Positions 44,659-57,190 of a stretch of 64,000 nt of DNA are shown piece by piece. Position 1 is the first letter of the stretch, and each line of letters begins with the position of its first letter. Made by a program: the position numbers and the translations under genes. The stretch is from Hygrophila difformis (lineage: Eukaryota; Streptophyta; Magnoliopsida; Lamiales; Acanthaceae): the NCBI GenBank assembly GCA_030278955.1, contig JAOANR010000005.1, forward strand, positions 5,313,431-5,377,430, in the 5' to 3' direction. The notes under the pieces are model-generated. The model saw only the letters and a list, made by a program, of their open reading frames with translations. It made no database searches and was not told the DNA's origin.

Positions 44659-47499
44659 TGGCGGATGTTCAAGGGAAAGGAAACATAAAGCTGAAGATGA
44701 CTTCCGGAAAATTTCTAACGCTAAAGGATGTCTTGTATGTGCCAGAAGTGCACAAGAACCTTGTGTCCGGATACATGCTGAACAAAGGTGGCTTTAGGGC
44801 CGTGTATGAGTCCGACAAGGTTATTTTGTCAAAGTCTGGAGTGTTTGTTGGGAAAGATATGCAACAACTGAAGGGTTGTTCAAATTAAATGTAATGTCTA
44901 TTGTTGACAATAAAAATATTTCTTCTGCTTACTCGCTTGAGTTTTCAAATGTATGGCATGGTAGATTGGGTCACGTTAATTTTGATTCGATACGTCGATT
45001 AATTAACTTGAATCATATCCCAACATTCCAAATCGACTCTAAACATAAATGTGAAATTTGCGTTGAGGCAAAATTAACAAGAACATCATTTCAATCAGTG
45101 CAACGAAACACTGAACCGCTTGAACTAATCCATACCGACGTTTGTGATTTGAAAAATGTTCAAGCACGAGGGGGTAATAAATATTTTATTACTTTTATTG
45201 ACAATAGTACAAAATATTGTTATGTATTTTTGCTAAAGAGCAAAGATGAAGCTCTTGAAAAATTTATTCTTTACAAAAATGAAGTTGAAAATCAACTCGG
45301 TAAAAGAATAAAAAGATTAAGAAGTGATAGAGGTGGTGAATATCAAGTACCGATTGGTAACTTTTGCGCACAACATGGAATAATTCATGAAGTGACTGCA
45401 CCCTATTCACCTCAATCCAATGGAGTAGCCGAACGGAAAAATAGAACACTAGAAGAAATGATGAATGCAATGTTACTGAGTTCGGGACTACCTCCCAATA
45501 TGTGGGGAGAAGCTATCTTGTCTGGAAACTATTTATTAAATAGAATTCCTCGGAAAACTGAAGACAAGACTCCATATGAATTATGGAAAGGAAAGAGGCC
45601 ATCCTATAAATACTTAAGAGTGTGGGAGTGTCTCGCAAAGGTAGCAGTTCCTGCACTAAAAACCGTATAAATTGGTCCTAAAACAGTGGACTGCATTTTT
45701 ATCGGCTATGCACACAATAGTAGTGCATATCGCTTCCTTGTGTATGATTCGAAAATACCGGATATACATAAGAATTCTGTCATGGAATTAAGGAATGCAT
45801 CGTTCTTCAAAACGACATTTCCGTGTAAACGTGATCTTCGTTAAAACGACCAAACGAAGAATCTCAAGACCAGACTACAGAATTAAGACGAAGCAAGAGA
45901 GCTAGAATCGAAAATCATTCGGTGAGGATTTTTGTGACATATTTGGTCGAAAAAGAACCACTTACGTACGCCGAGGCAATAAGTTCACCAGATGGGCCTC
46001 TCTGGAAAGAAGCCATCAACAGTGAACTCGATTCTATCTTACAAAATCATGCGTGGGAATTAGTGGATCTCCCTCCGGGGAACAAGCGTTTAGGATCCAA
46101 ATGGGTCTTCAAATGGAAAATGAAACCGGATGGAACAATCGATAAATACAAAGCAAGACTCGTGATTAAAGGATATAATCAAGAAGAAGGTATTGATTAT
46201 TTTGATACATATTCACCGGTCTCACGTATAAATTCTCTAAGGGTGATACTTGCTATTGCGGCCTTAAGGAATTTAGAAGTACATCAAATGGATGTAAAAA
46301 GAGCTTTCCTAAATGGTGATTTAGATGAAGAAATCTATATGGAACAACCCGAGGGATTCTAATCACCATCAAACAGAAAGAAAGTTTATAAACTAGTAAA
46401 ATCATTATACGGCTTGAAACAAGCTCCAAAGAAATGGCATGAGAAGTTTGATCAAGCAATGACTAATAGTGGTTTTAAAATTAACGGAATGCGATAAGTG
46501 CATCTACGTTAAAGAACTGGGAGATGACTATGTCATCCTATGTTTATATGTAGACAACATAATCATTATTGGCAACAGTGAAAAATTGATTCAGTCTACA
46601 AAGAACATGTTAAATTCTAAATTTGACATGAAAGATTTGGGCATTGCTGATGTTATCTTAGGAATTAAGATCATAAGAACACCTGATGGTCTAATATTGA
46701 GTCAAGCTCATTATATAGACAAAATACTTGATAAATTCAGCAATAATGACAAAGGCATCGCCAGAACGCCATTAGATAATAGTGTTCATCTGTCCGAAAA
46801 CCGTGGAGAAGGTATTTCTCAGTTAGAGTACTCACGGATTATTGGAAGCCTAATGTATCTAATGAGCTGTACGAGACCAGATATTGCTTACGCTGTAAGT
46901 AAATTAAGTTCATATACGAGTAATCCAAGTCGCGAGCATTGGACAACGATAATTAGATTACTTAGGCATCTAAGGCATACTCAGAACTTTGGTCTACACT
47001 ATACGAGATATTCATCCGTGTTAGAAGGATACACGGATGCAAACTGGATATCCGATACGAAAGACACAAAGAGCACAAGTGGCTATATTTTCATGTTAGC
47101 CGGAGGCGCTGTGTCTTGGAAATCCTCAAGGCAAACTGTTATAGCCAGGTCTACCATGGAATCCGAATTCTTTGCGTTAGACAAATGTGCCGAAGAGGCC
47201 GAATGGCTAAGAAACTTTTTAGAGGATATTCCAAAATGGAAAAACCCGTGCCACCTATCAGCATACATTGTGATAGTCAATCCGCGATAGGAAGAGCACA
47301 GAGTACTATGTACAATGGTAAGTCGAGGCACATTCGTCGTCTATATAATACCATTAGACAATTGCTTTCAATCGGAATTATCTCAATTGACTATGTGAAG
47401 TCAAAAGATAATCTAGCGGATCCGTTAACCAAAGAGTTAAATAAAGAATCAATTGAGAAGTTGACAAAAGGAATGGGTGTAAAGCCTTGGATTAATTAG
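44658..47499 (+). pseudogene. copia pol: integrase, reverse transcriptase, RNase H, degenerate
   Basis: Pieces in order: protease tail and pre-integrase (44658-44888), integrase (44876-45670) with WHGRLGH, HTDVCD, SDRGGEY and NGVAERKNR, then stops, RT start (45922-46362) with WVFKWKMKPDGTI and MDVKRAFLNG, a stop at about 46360, and RT end with RNase H (46469-47290) followed by a frameshifted end to 47499 (SKDNLADPLTKEL). The RT catalytic motif reads YVDN at about 46545-46557, so the second Asp is Asn. RNase H has YTDANW and STMESEF. Several independent breaks show age. Confidence 0.9.
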
Positions 47500-48025
47500 T
47501 TCACGAAGGAAAACCCAACCTAGCTGACTAGAGATCCTAAGATCTAGGTTCAAAGGGACAACCTAACCGCGAGACTAAGTTAAGTCACTGTGGGGGCAAT
47601 CCCACTACTCATTCCTGTCGCGAAACAATGAGATGATGATAAAGGATAGCAAATAATGCTTTAATGATATTTAATGAGTAAATGTAATACTCCGAAACTT
47701 AAATAATCACCTATGTGAGAGTGAAGAGGGGCCGCTTCAAAGGAGAACCAGAAGGCTTAGTTCTCCTAAACTCTTGCAGAACCAGGCGTGTCCACGGCCA
47801 AAATGGACAAAACAATGAGAACGGAACTAATATAGATATGGTCTATGCGTTTTATTTGTGGGAATCTTACACAAACGGCATGACAGTTCAAAGACATCAT
47901 GTCTACTGGACAGCCAGTAAGACGAAACAATTAAAACAAGGATAAATTTCAAAGGGACACCTACTTTATCTATGCAGAGATCATGTAACGAATGCTTAAA
48001 ACTATATCCCATTCATGTGGGGGAT

Positions 48026-48624
48026 TGTTGGAAATAAATGGGGCTTTTTAAAGGTGTGAATGGGAGTTAATCCCACATTAGTTAGAGAAGATAAAATTCT
48101 CCTTGAGGCATCACGGACCTGATCAACCCGGTTTTGCTTCTTAGGGCTTTAATTATTATTTTTATTTATTTCTTCTCTTTCGAATTTGAATGGAAGCAGC
48201 AGCATTCAAACGGAAAGCTGCAACCTTTGGCAGAGAGTTTCGAATTCAAACAGAAAGGTGTGAATTCAAATGAAGAGCAGCGAATTCAAACGGATGGATG
48301 TGTATTCAAACGAATGGTGCGTATTCAAACGAATGGCTGCGTATTCAAACGAATGGTTGTGTCGTTTCATTGAAACAACACAACTCTTAGCCATCTATAA
48401 ATATGCATGCTAGGCTTCATTCCAATTCATTCGAAACACCAACAAACAACAAGCATTTGACAGCAACCATTGTTCCAGTTCGCCAACGTCAGTCCGTTGT
48501 ATCCTGGGAAACAGTTGCGCTGATACGCGGGCAATACTGTTTTAAGGAAATCGTTGAATAACGATCCTCGGACTCATCCAAACTGCTTACGCACTTTCGA
48601 AGTCATATTCCTATTGGGTCAACA
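48026..48624 (+). repeat. 3' LTR of the copia element (599 bp)
   Basis: Nearly the same as the 5' LTR but with two more copies of a 20-base unit GTATTCAAACGAATGG(T/C)TGC around 48300-48355. Other differences are scattered substitutions. Ends in GGGTCAACA before target duplication ATACC. Confidence 0.9.
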
Positions 48625-48629
48625 ATACC

Positions 48630-48896
48630 AACAGAGTCTATGAATCTTAGTTTTTGTTATACCAACAGTTTTGGTTATTAAAACAAAAAGAAAAAAAGAG
48701 AGGGAGTGAGAGGAAGTATAAGGATAAGAAAATTGCTTGGTCCATTAGTCTTCGTCTCGTGGATTTCGATCAAGTTGTTGACTTTAATAGAGTTGCCTTT
48801 ATGTCTTACTCGGGATTTATTTGTTAATTTGTAAAATAAAGTTGATCAGTTTGAGTTTTAACACAATTTATTTAATATTATTGTAAATATATAATA
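48630..48896. other. Spacer without recognised features
   Basis: Presumably the continuation of the DNA into which the copia element inserted. I cannot extend the older copia relic into it, and no gene is seen. Confidence 0.4.
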
Positions 48897-49158
48897 CTTC
48901 CTCAGTTTTTTTTTTAAAAAATATTACATTTCTTATTTGCACGTATGCCAATGCATATTTTCAACGATTAATAACTCAAATTTGGTATGATTAAAAATTC
49001 TAAAAATTTGATATTTAAAAACTACAAGATGAGACAAATCCAACAAGATCTCACTTGGCTATATTTTATCTTCTATAACTATAACAAAAGTAGAAGTCAA
49101 AGTGCTACAACGAACAGTTTAAAAAGTTAAAACGTAACACTTAAAAAAAACGGAGGAG
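48897..49158. mobile_element. Stowaway-like MITE, TA target
   Basis: Ends CTTCCTCAG and, inverted, CTCCTCCG, with TA on both sides. The interior has GAGACAAATCCAACAAGATCTCACTTGG, split here as GAGACAAATCCAAC and AAGATCTCACTTGG, shared with the MITE at 50580-50836. Confidence 0.75.
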
Positions 49159-49521
49159 TAAAAATAATAATCAAGTTAAGTGTAAGACTTTTTACCATGA
49201 AAATCTGGGTTGCGTATAATAATGAGAGTGAATGATATATGAGTAAAGCAAGTCACTCATAATCATAGCAACAATGTACGTAGCCATATTATACAAATTC
49301 CATAATTATGTGTCCTAATTTTGAAGTAATTTTAGAATGGATAACCTCATGGCGTGTCTCAGAAAGTGTGTGTAAATGAGACCAAACTGATACCATAGCA
49401 ACACATGTTGATTTGGTTTGTGATATCAATCTTCACTATCAAGTCTGTAACATTTAGAATAACCTCATATCTTTCTACTATGCCGTAAATTAATGTGTAA
49501 TAATTGCATAAATTTAAACCA
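49159..49521. other. Spacer without recognised features
   Basis: An AT-rich stretch between two mobile elements. The short antisense ORF 49359-49556 is not convincing. Confidence 0.4.
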
Positions 49522-49530
49522 TATATTATA

Positions 49531-50555
49531 GAGGTAATAACTAAAATAGGCCACAAGAATGAGTCATTTCCACTTTTAGGCCACCATATTTTGATTTAGG
49601 AAAATAGGCCATTACAAGGATTTTGGGCCTAAATTTAGGCCATTGGGCTGGAATTCAGGCTACGATGGCCTAAAAATGAAAATGACTCCTTCTGGTGGCC
49701 TATTTTAGTTTTTTTCAATTATCTTTTTATTTTATGTAAATAAATAATACTCATTTTGTGTCATTATTTATGTCCTATTTTTTTTTTCTTGTTCCAATAT
49801 TTTATTCATTTACATTTTGAAAATAATTAAATATTAATCATCAAACCTACCCATCACCTTACATTAATAAATAAATACATTAAACTTTCAAATTACCCTC
49901 TACTATTAATAATTGCAGTCCACCCCACAACCAAATATCAGTAAATCACACATAAATAAATTAAATAAATTAAAATTGTAAACTCATTACAATCATATTA
50001 TATATATTTTTAAGTTACTTTTTTTAACAATAATAATGTGACGAATGGAGTAATATAAGAAATAAAATAAATATTAATTCAAATATATTATAAAATAAGT
50101 AAAACAAACACATATTCAAATAAATTATGAAGTAAAAAATAAACATGTTTTATTATAAGTAAAACAAACACATATTCAAATAATGGTAATGGGTTTGAAA
50201 GTTTAATATATGTATTTATTAATGCGATATGATATGTATATTTGGTAATTAATACTTAATTATTTTTAAAATGGAAATAAAAAAATGTTGGAACAAGAAA
50301 AAATAAAGTAGGACATAAATAATGACACAGAATGAGTATTATTTATTTTAATTAAATTAAATATGAAATAATTCAAAAAAACTAAAATAGGCCACCAGAA
50401 GAGTCATTTCCACTTTTATGCCATCACAGCCCGAATTCCAACCCAATGGCTTAAATTCAGGCCCGAAATCCTTCTAATAGCTATTTTCCCTAAATCAAAA
50501 TATGGTGGCCAAAAAATAGAAATGACTCCCGATGACCTATTTTAATTATTACCTC
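49531..50555. mobile_element. Mutator-like element with hairpin arms, TSD TATATTATA
   Basis: A perfect 9-bp duplication TATATTATA lies at 49522-49530 and 50556-50564. The ends GAGGTAATAACTAAAATAGG and its inverse match the outer element at 6826-9463, including the self-hairpin of each arm (ATGAGTCATTTCCACTTTT against AAAATGACTCC...). It lacks the inner element, so it shows the un-nested form. It encodes no transposase. Confidence 0.85.
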
Positions 50556-50579
50556 TATATTATATATGTTTTAATTATA

Positions 50580-50836
50580 CTTCCTCCGTTTTTCTTTATT
50601 TGCTACAGACCCACAGTGTCTGCAGTTCAATACTTATTTTAAATTATTAATAACTCAAGTTCAGTATAAGTAAAAATTTTAAAAATTTGATATTTAAAAA
50701 CTACACGATGAGACGAATCAAATAAGATCTCACTTGGATATATTTTAACTTGTATAACTATAATAAACTTTAAGGAATAATGTATATGAATAGTGCAAAA
50801 AAACCAAATGGGGGAAACGAAAAAACACGAAGGGAG
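50580..50836. mobile_element. Stowaway-like MITE, TA target
   Basis: Ends CTTCCTCCGTTTTTC and, inverted, CTCCCTTCGTGTTTTTTCG, with TA on each side, about 257 bases. The interior contains ACGATGAGACGAATC and AAGATCTCACTTGG as in the other members. Confidence 0.8.
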
Positions 50837-51034
50837 TATAATGTACGTACGTACAATTTTAAATATTAAGCATTAAATGTACTGACTACTTGTACAGTCA
50901 AATGTAACTTATATGGCTAGTCAATAAAAAAAAATGTTACTTAAATATGGACGTAGGGAGTAATTTATACCAATAAACAATTAACATTCCCACATGAAAT
51001 ATGGGCATGTTTAATTCGCTACAAGAAAAACAGG

Positions 51035-51365
51035 ATTTACCGACCGCATTTTGCGGTCGGTAACCAAGAAAAGCGGGTCGTCCTCACGGTTACCGACCGC
51101 ACGCCCGACCAAAGTGACGGTCGGGAATCCCTTGGTAGGGAATTCTGGGCCGACCAAAGGGACGTCGGTCGGTAAACGTACCGACCAAACTGCCGACTGC
51201 GACATGGTCGGCAGATTTACCGACCAAATACCTGACCCAATTTTTGGTCGGTACCCAACTCATGGGACCTCGTGGTCCACCGCTTACCGACCGCACATGC
51301 GGTCGGTGGTGCGGTCGGTAAATCACCGACCAGTTTGCGGTCTGGGGTGCGGTCAGTACCCAACT
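51035..51365 (+). promoter_or_regulatory. Left subterminal repeat array of the CACTA element
   Basis: More than ten copies of ACCGACC(G/A) or its inverse GCGGTCGGTA, often as close inverted pairs, lie here. In En/Spm these motifs are the TNPA binding sites needed for excision; assignment here is by position and pattern. Confidence 0.7.
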
Positions 51366-51743
51366 GTAGGGTGCACCAGAAATGGCTGTTTTCATAGCCA
51401 TCCCTGCTGCATCAGTACCAAAAAAATAACACCCTATATGTTTACCAACACCTTCAACACAATATGGCAATCCATTTCATAAACATCAACAATTAAACAC
51501 ATGTCCATGTACAATCACAATTCTACAACTCCTTTCACATTCCAAATTCAATAGAAATTCAAATCGATAATGACAATCCCAAAATGCAATTTGAAGTGTG
51601 AAAGTCTGAAACGAAAAATATTAACATAGTCTTGAAACTCTCCACAAAGTATAAACATCTATACGTCTCATAAATAAAAAAAAAAGAAGAATCCCACCAA
51701 TGAAATTTAGAAAAGACACTAACCAAGTCTCATCCCTCATCAA

Positions 51744-53403
51744 TCAATGTGCACCTAAACCACCTCCACCCAGGCCGCCTCCAAAGTCATTTCCATCTCC
51801 GTGTCCAGGGGATCGAGGGGCTCTGACTCCTAGCAATCTCTCCACCTGATCGGCCATAGTCTCTTGTCTCTGTGACACTCGCTGAATAGTCTCTTTGAGC
51901 TGCTGAAACTGCTCCTGTGTCACATAAGTGGAATCACATGGGGGAGCAGTGGTGGAAGAATTGCCTCCGGGCCTAAAAGACTTGGCCAACGATCCTAAGC
52001 CGTACACAACGTGGCGTCTATCGTGACCACCGGCTACGTAGTAGAAGACATCGTCAGGATCGAAGTCAGGCCCAATCTCAGGGTTCTGGCTCAAGGTCTG
52101 GGTAACTGCATTGAACTCCTCCGCGTGTGTGTGTGCTCGTGAACCTCGTGCAAATGCACGGGCCTTTGCAAATCAGTGGACTGCAAGATTTCAAGGACTA
52201 CAACTCAAGAGCAAAAATCCACATAAATAATTGACTATTCAATGTAAATATGTTAAACATACCAATTTATCTTTTGTGGCTAGGAATGTCTTTGATCCCA
52301 CGGTGTGAGTTGGGAGGGCCGGTGCATCCTCCTGTTCCCGTCGCTTGTTTAGCTTTCCCCTTTTTGACTTCTCCTTAAATGCTGGGGAATCCCAGATCCG
52401 CCGCCAGTTCTCTGCCACCAACTCGTATGCGGGGTAGGGCTTCTTCTTGCTCCTTATGTCGAGCGTGTAGTCCTTGTATCTGAAATTTTAATCATGTGAA
52501 GTTACATGTGAACCCATTTGATATGCAAACATTTAATTAATTAAAACATTAAAATACCGAGCGATATTCTTTTTCTCCCATTCCTTCCTCACAGCTCCTG
52601 CGTGCTCCGGCGCCCAACGAGCTACTTTCTGCAGGTTAATATAGATCAAGTTAAGTACAAATTCAGAGTATAATCCCAAAACATATTGTGAAACTTATGA
52701 AATACCAAAAACTCATTCCAGTAGAAATCTTTCGTCTCTCGAGTGACCTTTCCCCAGCTTATCCCATTCATATCTGACCGCATGGGATATATGTCTGTGA
52801 TCTTCCTCACCACAGCGTTTGAGAACTCTATGCTGTCGAATACAATGATGATAAACCGATAAAAAAAAAATATAAACCAAAGTATGTATCGTCAATGGAA
52901 ATTTGATACGAATGAACTAAGACATAACACTTACACCCCATCGTCCCTGGGCTCAACGAGCAGCCTATCTCGACCTAACTGGGTGGCCGGAGGCGCCCCC
53001 TATGTAGAACTCGCCGAACCTAGGAATGTACAGAACATTTTAATTGTAATAAATAAATAACGTAATATTTTAATTATGAATTACTCGTACCTGGAGTGTG
53101 AGGTGGGGGAGTCTCTAGGACCTCAGTCATCGTCCCTGCAGGTGCATCATCGGGCTGTTCCTCTGAACCAGCTTCATTCATTATTGTTCCAGAAACGGTA
53201 AATGTAAATACAAACAATAGTATAAAGAACAAATGTAACACAAGTTTGTGATAAATACCTGCGGTCTGGCGCTGAAACGCCTCCCGGGCCGCCCGGAGAG
53301 CAGAAGCCAGTCGAGACCCTCTCGCTGGGGTCCCCGAACCCCGCCGTTGGGACCTTGTCCCACGCGGAGTGCTCGATGACGAGCCACCCCCTTGGTCACT
53401 CAT
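51744..53403 (-). pseudogene. CACTA TNPA-like gene (Transposase_24 / Ptta-En-Spm type), multi-exon
   Basis: The gene starts at ATG 53403 with a Ser/Arg-rich exon (53403-53259). Later exons include AGSEEQPDDAPAG (about 53170-53093), LGRDRLLVEPRDDG (about 53020-52937, with one in-frame TAG upstream in the exon), FSNAVVRKITDIYPM (about 52840-52705), VARWAPEHAGAV (about 52629-52562), YPAYELVAENWRRIW to LATKDKL (about 52475-52262) and a last exon with SQNPEIGPDFDPDDVFYYVAGG ended by a coiled stretch and a Gly-rich tail at 51744. Introns have GT-AG borders where checked. TNPA-type proteins bind the subterminal repeats. One stop aside, it is well kept, so it died recently or the exon model needs adjusting. 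Confidence 0.75.
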
Positions 53404-53518
53404 CTGCAAGAGTGTAATATTATTAGAACATGAAAGAGGATATTACACAAAGAATGTACTTTATTTAAATTTCATTATTTCAATCATTAACATAAAAATA
53501 TTAATTTGATTGCCACAT

Positions 53519-55089
53519 TTTATATTTGAAAGTCATCATCCGATGTCTCATGCGATGGATCATCCGTGCCAGTCTCTTCTGAAGTAGAATCAGTGCCTAT
53601 CGAAGATTCTGATTCAATACCCTCGTTGAGTTGTAGATCAACATATTGCACCTCACCGTCTGTCAAGGGCTTTCGCATCGAACCAGGACTGTTTGCCACC
53701 CTCTTTTAGCCTAATACATTCGGTCTCTTCCATACATACCGGGCAAGCCGTTTTCCCATATGTGCTCCAACCAGACAACATAGAATACGCTGGGAAGTCC
53801 CCAATTGTCCACATCAATGTCGCCTTGAGCTGAAAGTTTTGCTTGGAATATTTGTCGTATGTTGTGACCCCAACTTCCCACAAATCCAATAGCTCTGCTA
53901 TCAACAGCTGTAAGTACACATCTATCCCTTGTTTTGGGCTTGATCTCCCAGGGATTATACATGTTAGGAACATGTATTCATCTTTCATACACATGCCGGA
54001 TGGGAGATTGTAAGGGGTTATAATAATTGGCCAACAAGAGTACTGTGAACCTGAATGACCAAATGGTTGGAAACCATCCGTGCATAAGCCCAAACGGACA
54101 TTCCGTCCCTCAGCAGCAAAAACTGGATGAAGTGTGTCAAAGTGCTTCCATGCCCTCGAGTCGCATGGATGACACATCTCACCGGAAGACCCATGATCAT
54201 GTCCAACATACCAAGTCATATGCTCCGCAGTCGTCTCTGAAGCGTACAACCTTTTTAATCAATTTGTTAGTGGGAAATAGAACATGTACTTGCGTGCAAG
54301 CCGTGAAGTGGAATTTGTTTCCCTAAACCGAGGCCCGTCACAGAACTTGCATCTATCTAATGATGCATCGTCGCGCCAATACAACATACAACCTTAAGGA
54401 CAACAATCTATTTTCTGAACAGGTAGCCCCAACCTCTCGAGTAGCTTCTTCGCCTCGTAAAAGTTCTTTACCATGGCATTATCCTCAGGAAGTGTATCTA
54501 TTATGAGTTGGCATAAAGTGTCGAAACACCTCTCAGACAGATTATGTTCAGCCTTAATATTTAACAACCTAGCAATTGTTGACAATAAAGTCATTTTCTT
54601 GCATCCAGGCCACAGATCCTTGTCCGCCGCCTCCAACATACGGTAGAACATGCTCTCTTGTGCGTTAGGTTCCTCGGGGGGCCTCGGTTCATCACCTTCA
54701 TCACCTTCATCGGGCGGTGTTGTATTCAAAATACCAAATCCCATACCATCGAACTCCATCTGTATGTAAGCATCTTCAGTGGCGGGCCTTGAAGAGCTGG
54801 CCGTTTCAGGAATCTCTGAACTAGGAGGGTGTTGTGACTCTCCGTGACACGTCCACCTTTCATAGTTCAGTACAAATCCATTGCATTGTAGATGATACTT
54901 GATGTCATCATCAGGTAGATAACACTTATTCCTACATTGTCTACACGGACACCTTAGTTTTCCCTGTGCTCTATCCACGTTTGGGTTTTGATGAGACATA
55001 AGTAGGAACAAATCAACTCCACTCTTAAATTCTGATGTCAGTACTCCCAATTCACGACGGGAGCGGTACATCCAACTCTGGTCCATCAC
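53519..55089 (-). pseudogene. CACTA TNP2-like transposase (Transposase_21), deleted
   Basis: The start is at 55089: a Transpos_assoc region with a Cys-rich motif (CPCRQCRNKCYL, RWTCHGES). A frame-continuous text follows with TAA at 54394-54396 and TGA at 54259-54261. Then comes the Transposase_21 start (MTWYVGHDHG, RNVRLGLCTDGFQPFG, YNLPSGMCMKDEYMFLTCIIPG, GDFPAYSMLSGWSTYGKTACPVC). The text breaks at about 53653; the central and C-terminal catalytic part is missing. A shifted acidic tail (EESGTDDPSH-type, to 53519) is the normal C-terminus, so an internal deletion joined the two. TNP2 is the catalytic transposase; this copy is inactive. Confidence 0.9.
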
Positions 55090-56134
55090 CTACATTAATA
55101 TGTTTTCCTCGTTTTGGTTAATATAGACTAAGTGGATGTTACATGGTTTGTTCCCTTGCATTAATTCAACGCGTGGAATTAATTTAATTAAAATTTACCC
55201 TAAGGTGGATTAGACTAAGTGGATGTTACATGAATATGTTGTCATCGTATATTTGCCTTTAAATTAAATCAATTTTACATATAAAAACAAGTGGACATGT
55301 TGATTTTAATCCAATCAATCAACTAGATTACGTTCATCCTATACTTAACATATTTCAATTCAACATCTCCACATTCATTCCGAATATACAATCCATCTAT
55401 ATAGCCTAATTTAAATACTAAGTTCATCCTATATTATAAACAAACACTTGCACAATATGAATACTATAAAAACCAATGATGAGAACAACCCAAAAAATAG
55501 TTCAACAAGCCATAAGTTTCTCATACGACATCTAAATTAAGCATATCATATATGCAAATTCATCTACTCGACGAGAGCTTTCCAATTATGTGCTTATAGT
55601 TTCTAGAATCTAAACATTTTGTGCGCAAATTACGAAAACAAATTGCTGCCCGGAATCTAGCCACATGCAATCTCGATTTTTTTCCCTATTTTGCGAATTT
55701 GCTAACAAACACATCAAACATAATGTCCAACACTCGATTTTCTATCTATAATCTCAGATTCCAACATCAATTAAAAAAATAAAGTGAAATTAACCTCAAG
55801 CTAATAAAACGAAACACAACAAAAATTTGCCCAAAATTTTGAACAATCGAATATCTAAAATGGGAAGGAGTAGTCAATCGAATACTTTGGGTGATTGCAC
55901 GAATGGAATTGAAATGCTCCCCTCAAGTAGAAACGTCCACTGCTCGCTTCTCGAATGGACTTGCGGGGGTGGCTCGAAACTGTTCCAAGAAAGAGGGAGG
56001 CGGACGGCGGCGGGGTCGGCGGCGGTCGGAATGGTGGTCGGGGGTTGGAGAGATCACCGGTGCACGAGAGAGAGTGTGAGGGGAGGGTTCTGTTTCTGTT
56101 CTGGTCTGTTCGCGATTTGGGGATTTAATCCCTA
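55090..56134. other. 5' region of the CACTA transposase gene
   Basis: AT-rich to about 55860, then GC-richer (55890-56135) next to the right subterminal repeats; it is likely the promoter and leader of the minus-strand genes. The plus-strand ORF 55827-56135 has no recognisable product. Confidence 0.5.
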
Positions 56135-56290
56135 GGTTACCGACCGCAATCTGCGGTCGGTAACGCGGTCGGTATCACCGACCAGACGCGTATTGGTCGG
56201 TGATTTGGTCGACTTTTAATCCGGGACCCCACAACGGTTTAATTTTGCCGACCACCGCTTGCGGTCGGTAATTGCGGTCGGTAAACCCAG
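56135..56290 (+). promoter_or_regulatory. Right subterminal repeat array of the CACTA element
   Basis: Copies of GCGGTCGGTAA and ACCGACCGC in both orientations, matching the left array. Presumed TNPA binding sites and close to the transposase promoter. Confidence 0.7.
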
Positions 56291-56403
56291 TTTTTCTTGT
56301 AGTGTAAATTAAGTAATTGCGGTCGGTAAATCCGGCCCTAAGGAATTCCTTAGCTAAGATTATTAGTGGGAATCTTGGATCTCTCGAACCAAACGTTTCC
56401 TTA

Positions 56404-57140
56404 GGGGTTATTTGGTTCGGGGATGTTAAATTCTTAGTGGGTATCTTGGTTAATGAAGTATATCCAACATTCACTTGTTTGGTTGAAGAGATGATTTTGT
56501 GGGGAATCTGAGATTGCCACAATGATGAGAATGCATGTTGGCCTGAGAGTGTGATTCCCACAAAAATCCCAGGTAATCTTACATTTCCGGAAATCCTTAC
56601 ATATATTTTATATTAAACTACCCTTTATATCCTTTTAAATTATAAAACTATATTGTATGTAAAAAAAATAAAAAATCGCTTAACCCGAATTTCATCATTA
56701 ATTTTATTTAATATTATAAAAGAGCTTCCCCCAAATTTCAATGTTTGTTTAAAATTTTATTTTTAAAATTTTTCATTTAAATAAAATAATACTCAATAAT
56801 TTAGATAAATTAAATTAATATTATTTAGCTTAAGAAATTAATAACTATCATAAAATAAATTATATATATTTTTCTTTTTTCTCAAATAAAAATTTATGTT
56901 TAAATATTTTATATTATTTAGTAAAACATCATCATTATAATATGCTTTTTAAATATAAAGTCAAGGCCTTTGTTGTAAATTAATTTAAACTGAAAATCTA
57001 AAATTTCCAACTCAACCAAATGCAAAGATCTTAAAATGCCAAAACATAAAATTCCTGGTAATATCATACTCCCCGTAATTTGAGATTCCTGATAATGACA
57101 TTTCCACTGATAATTTAAGATCACTCTAATCAAACAACCC
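56404..57140. mobile_element. MITE with GGGGTTATTTGG-type ends (copy B)
   Basis: Same element as 87-821, duplicated with the segment. GGGGTTATTTGG at the left and CAAACAACCC at the right, with a few substitutions. Confidence 0.55.
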
Positions 57141-57190
57141 GTAATTTAATAGGCGACATATATACACCCATGATTATAATTCAAAAACCC

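Larger units (their letters stand above)
42994..48624 (+). mobile_element. Ty1/copia retrotransposon with two LTRs, TSD ATACC
   Basis: Two LTRs (42994-43553 and 48026-48624) with TGTTGG...TCAACA ends flank gag-pol. A perfect 5-bp duplication ATACC lies at 42989-42993 and 48625-48629. A polypurine tract (CATGTGGGGGAT) precedes the 3' LTR. The site right after the 5' LTR does not match a standard initiator-Met primer site. Coding regions have several stops and frameshifts, so it is not autonomous. Confidence 0.95.
51017..56304 (-). mobile_element. CACTA (En/Spm-type) transposon, internally deleted
   Basis: The left end CGCTACAAGAAAAACAGG (one base off CACTA) and the right end, inverted, CACTACAAGAAAAACTGGG bound 5.3 kb. 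Subterminal ACCGACCGC / GCGGTCGGTAA repeats fill about 51035-51365 and 56135-56285. On the minus strand it carries TNP2-like and TNPA-like genes, the usual two proteins of the family, both broken. Flanking trinucleotides ATT and TAA do not match, so no 3-bp target duplication remains. The right end lies 13 bases from the start of the second 5.4-kb repeat. Confidence 0.92.

Noticed and set aside
55827..56135. Plus-strand ORF of 102 residues next to the CACTA right end
   Set aside because: It overlaps the presumed promoter of the minus-strand transposase and has no recognisable domain.
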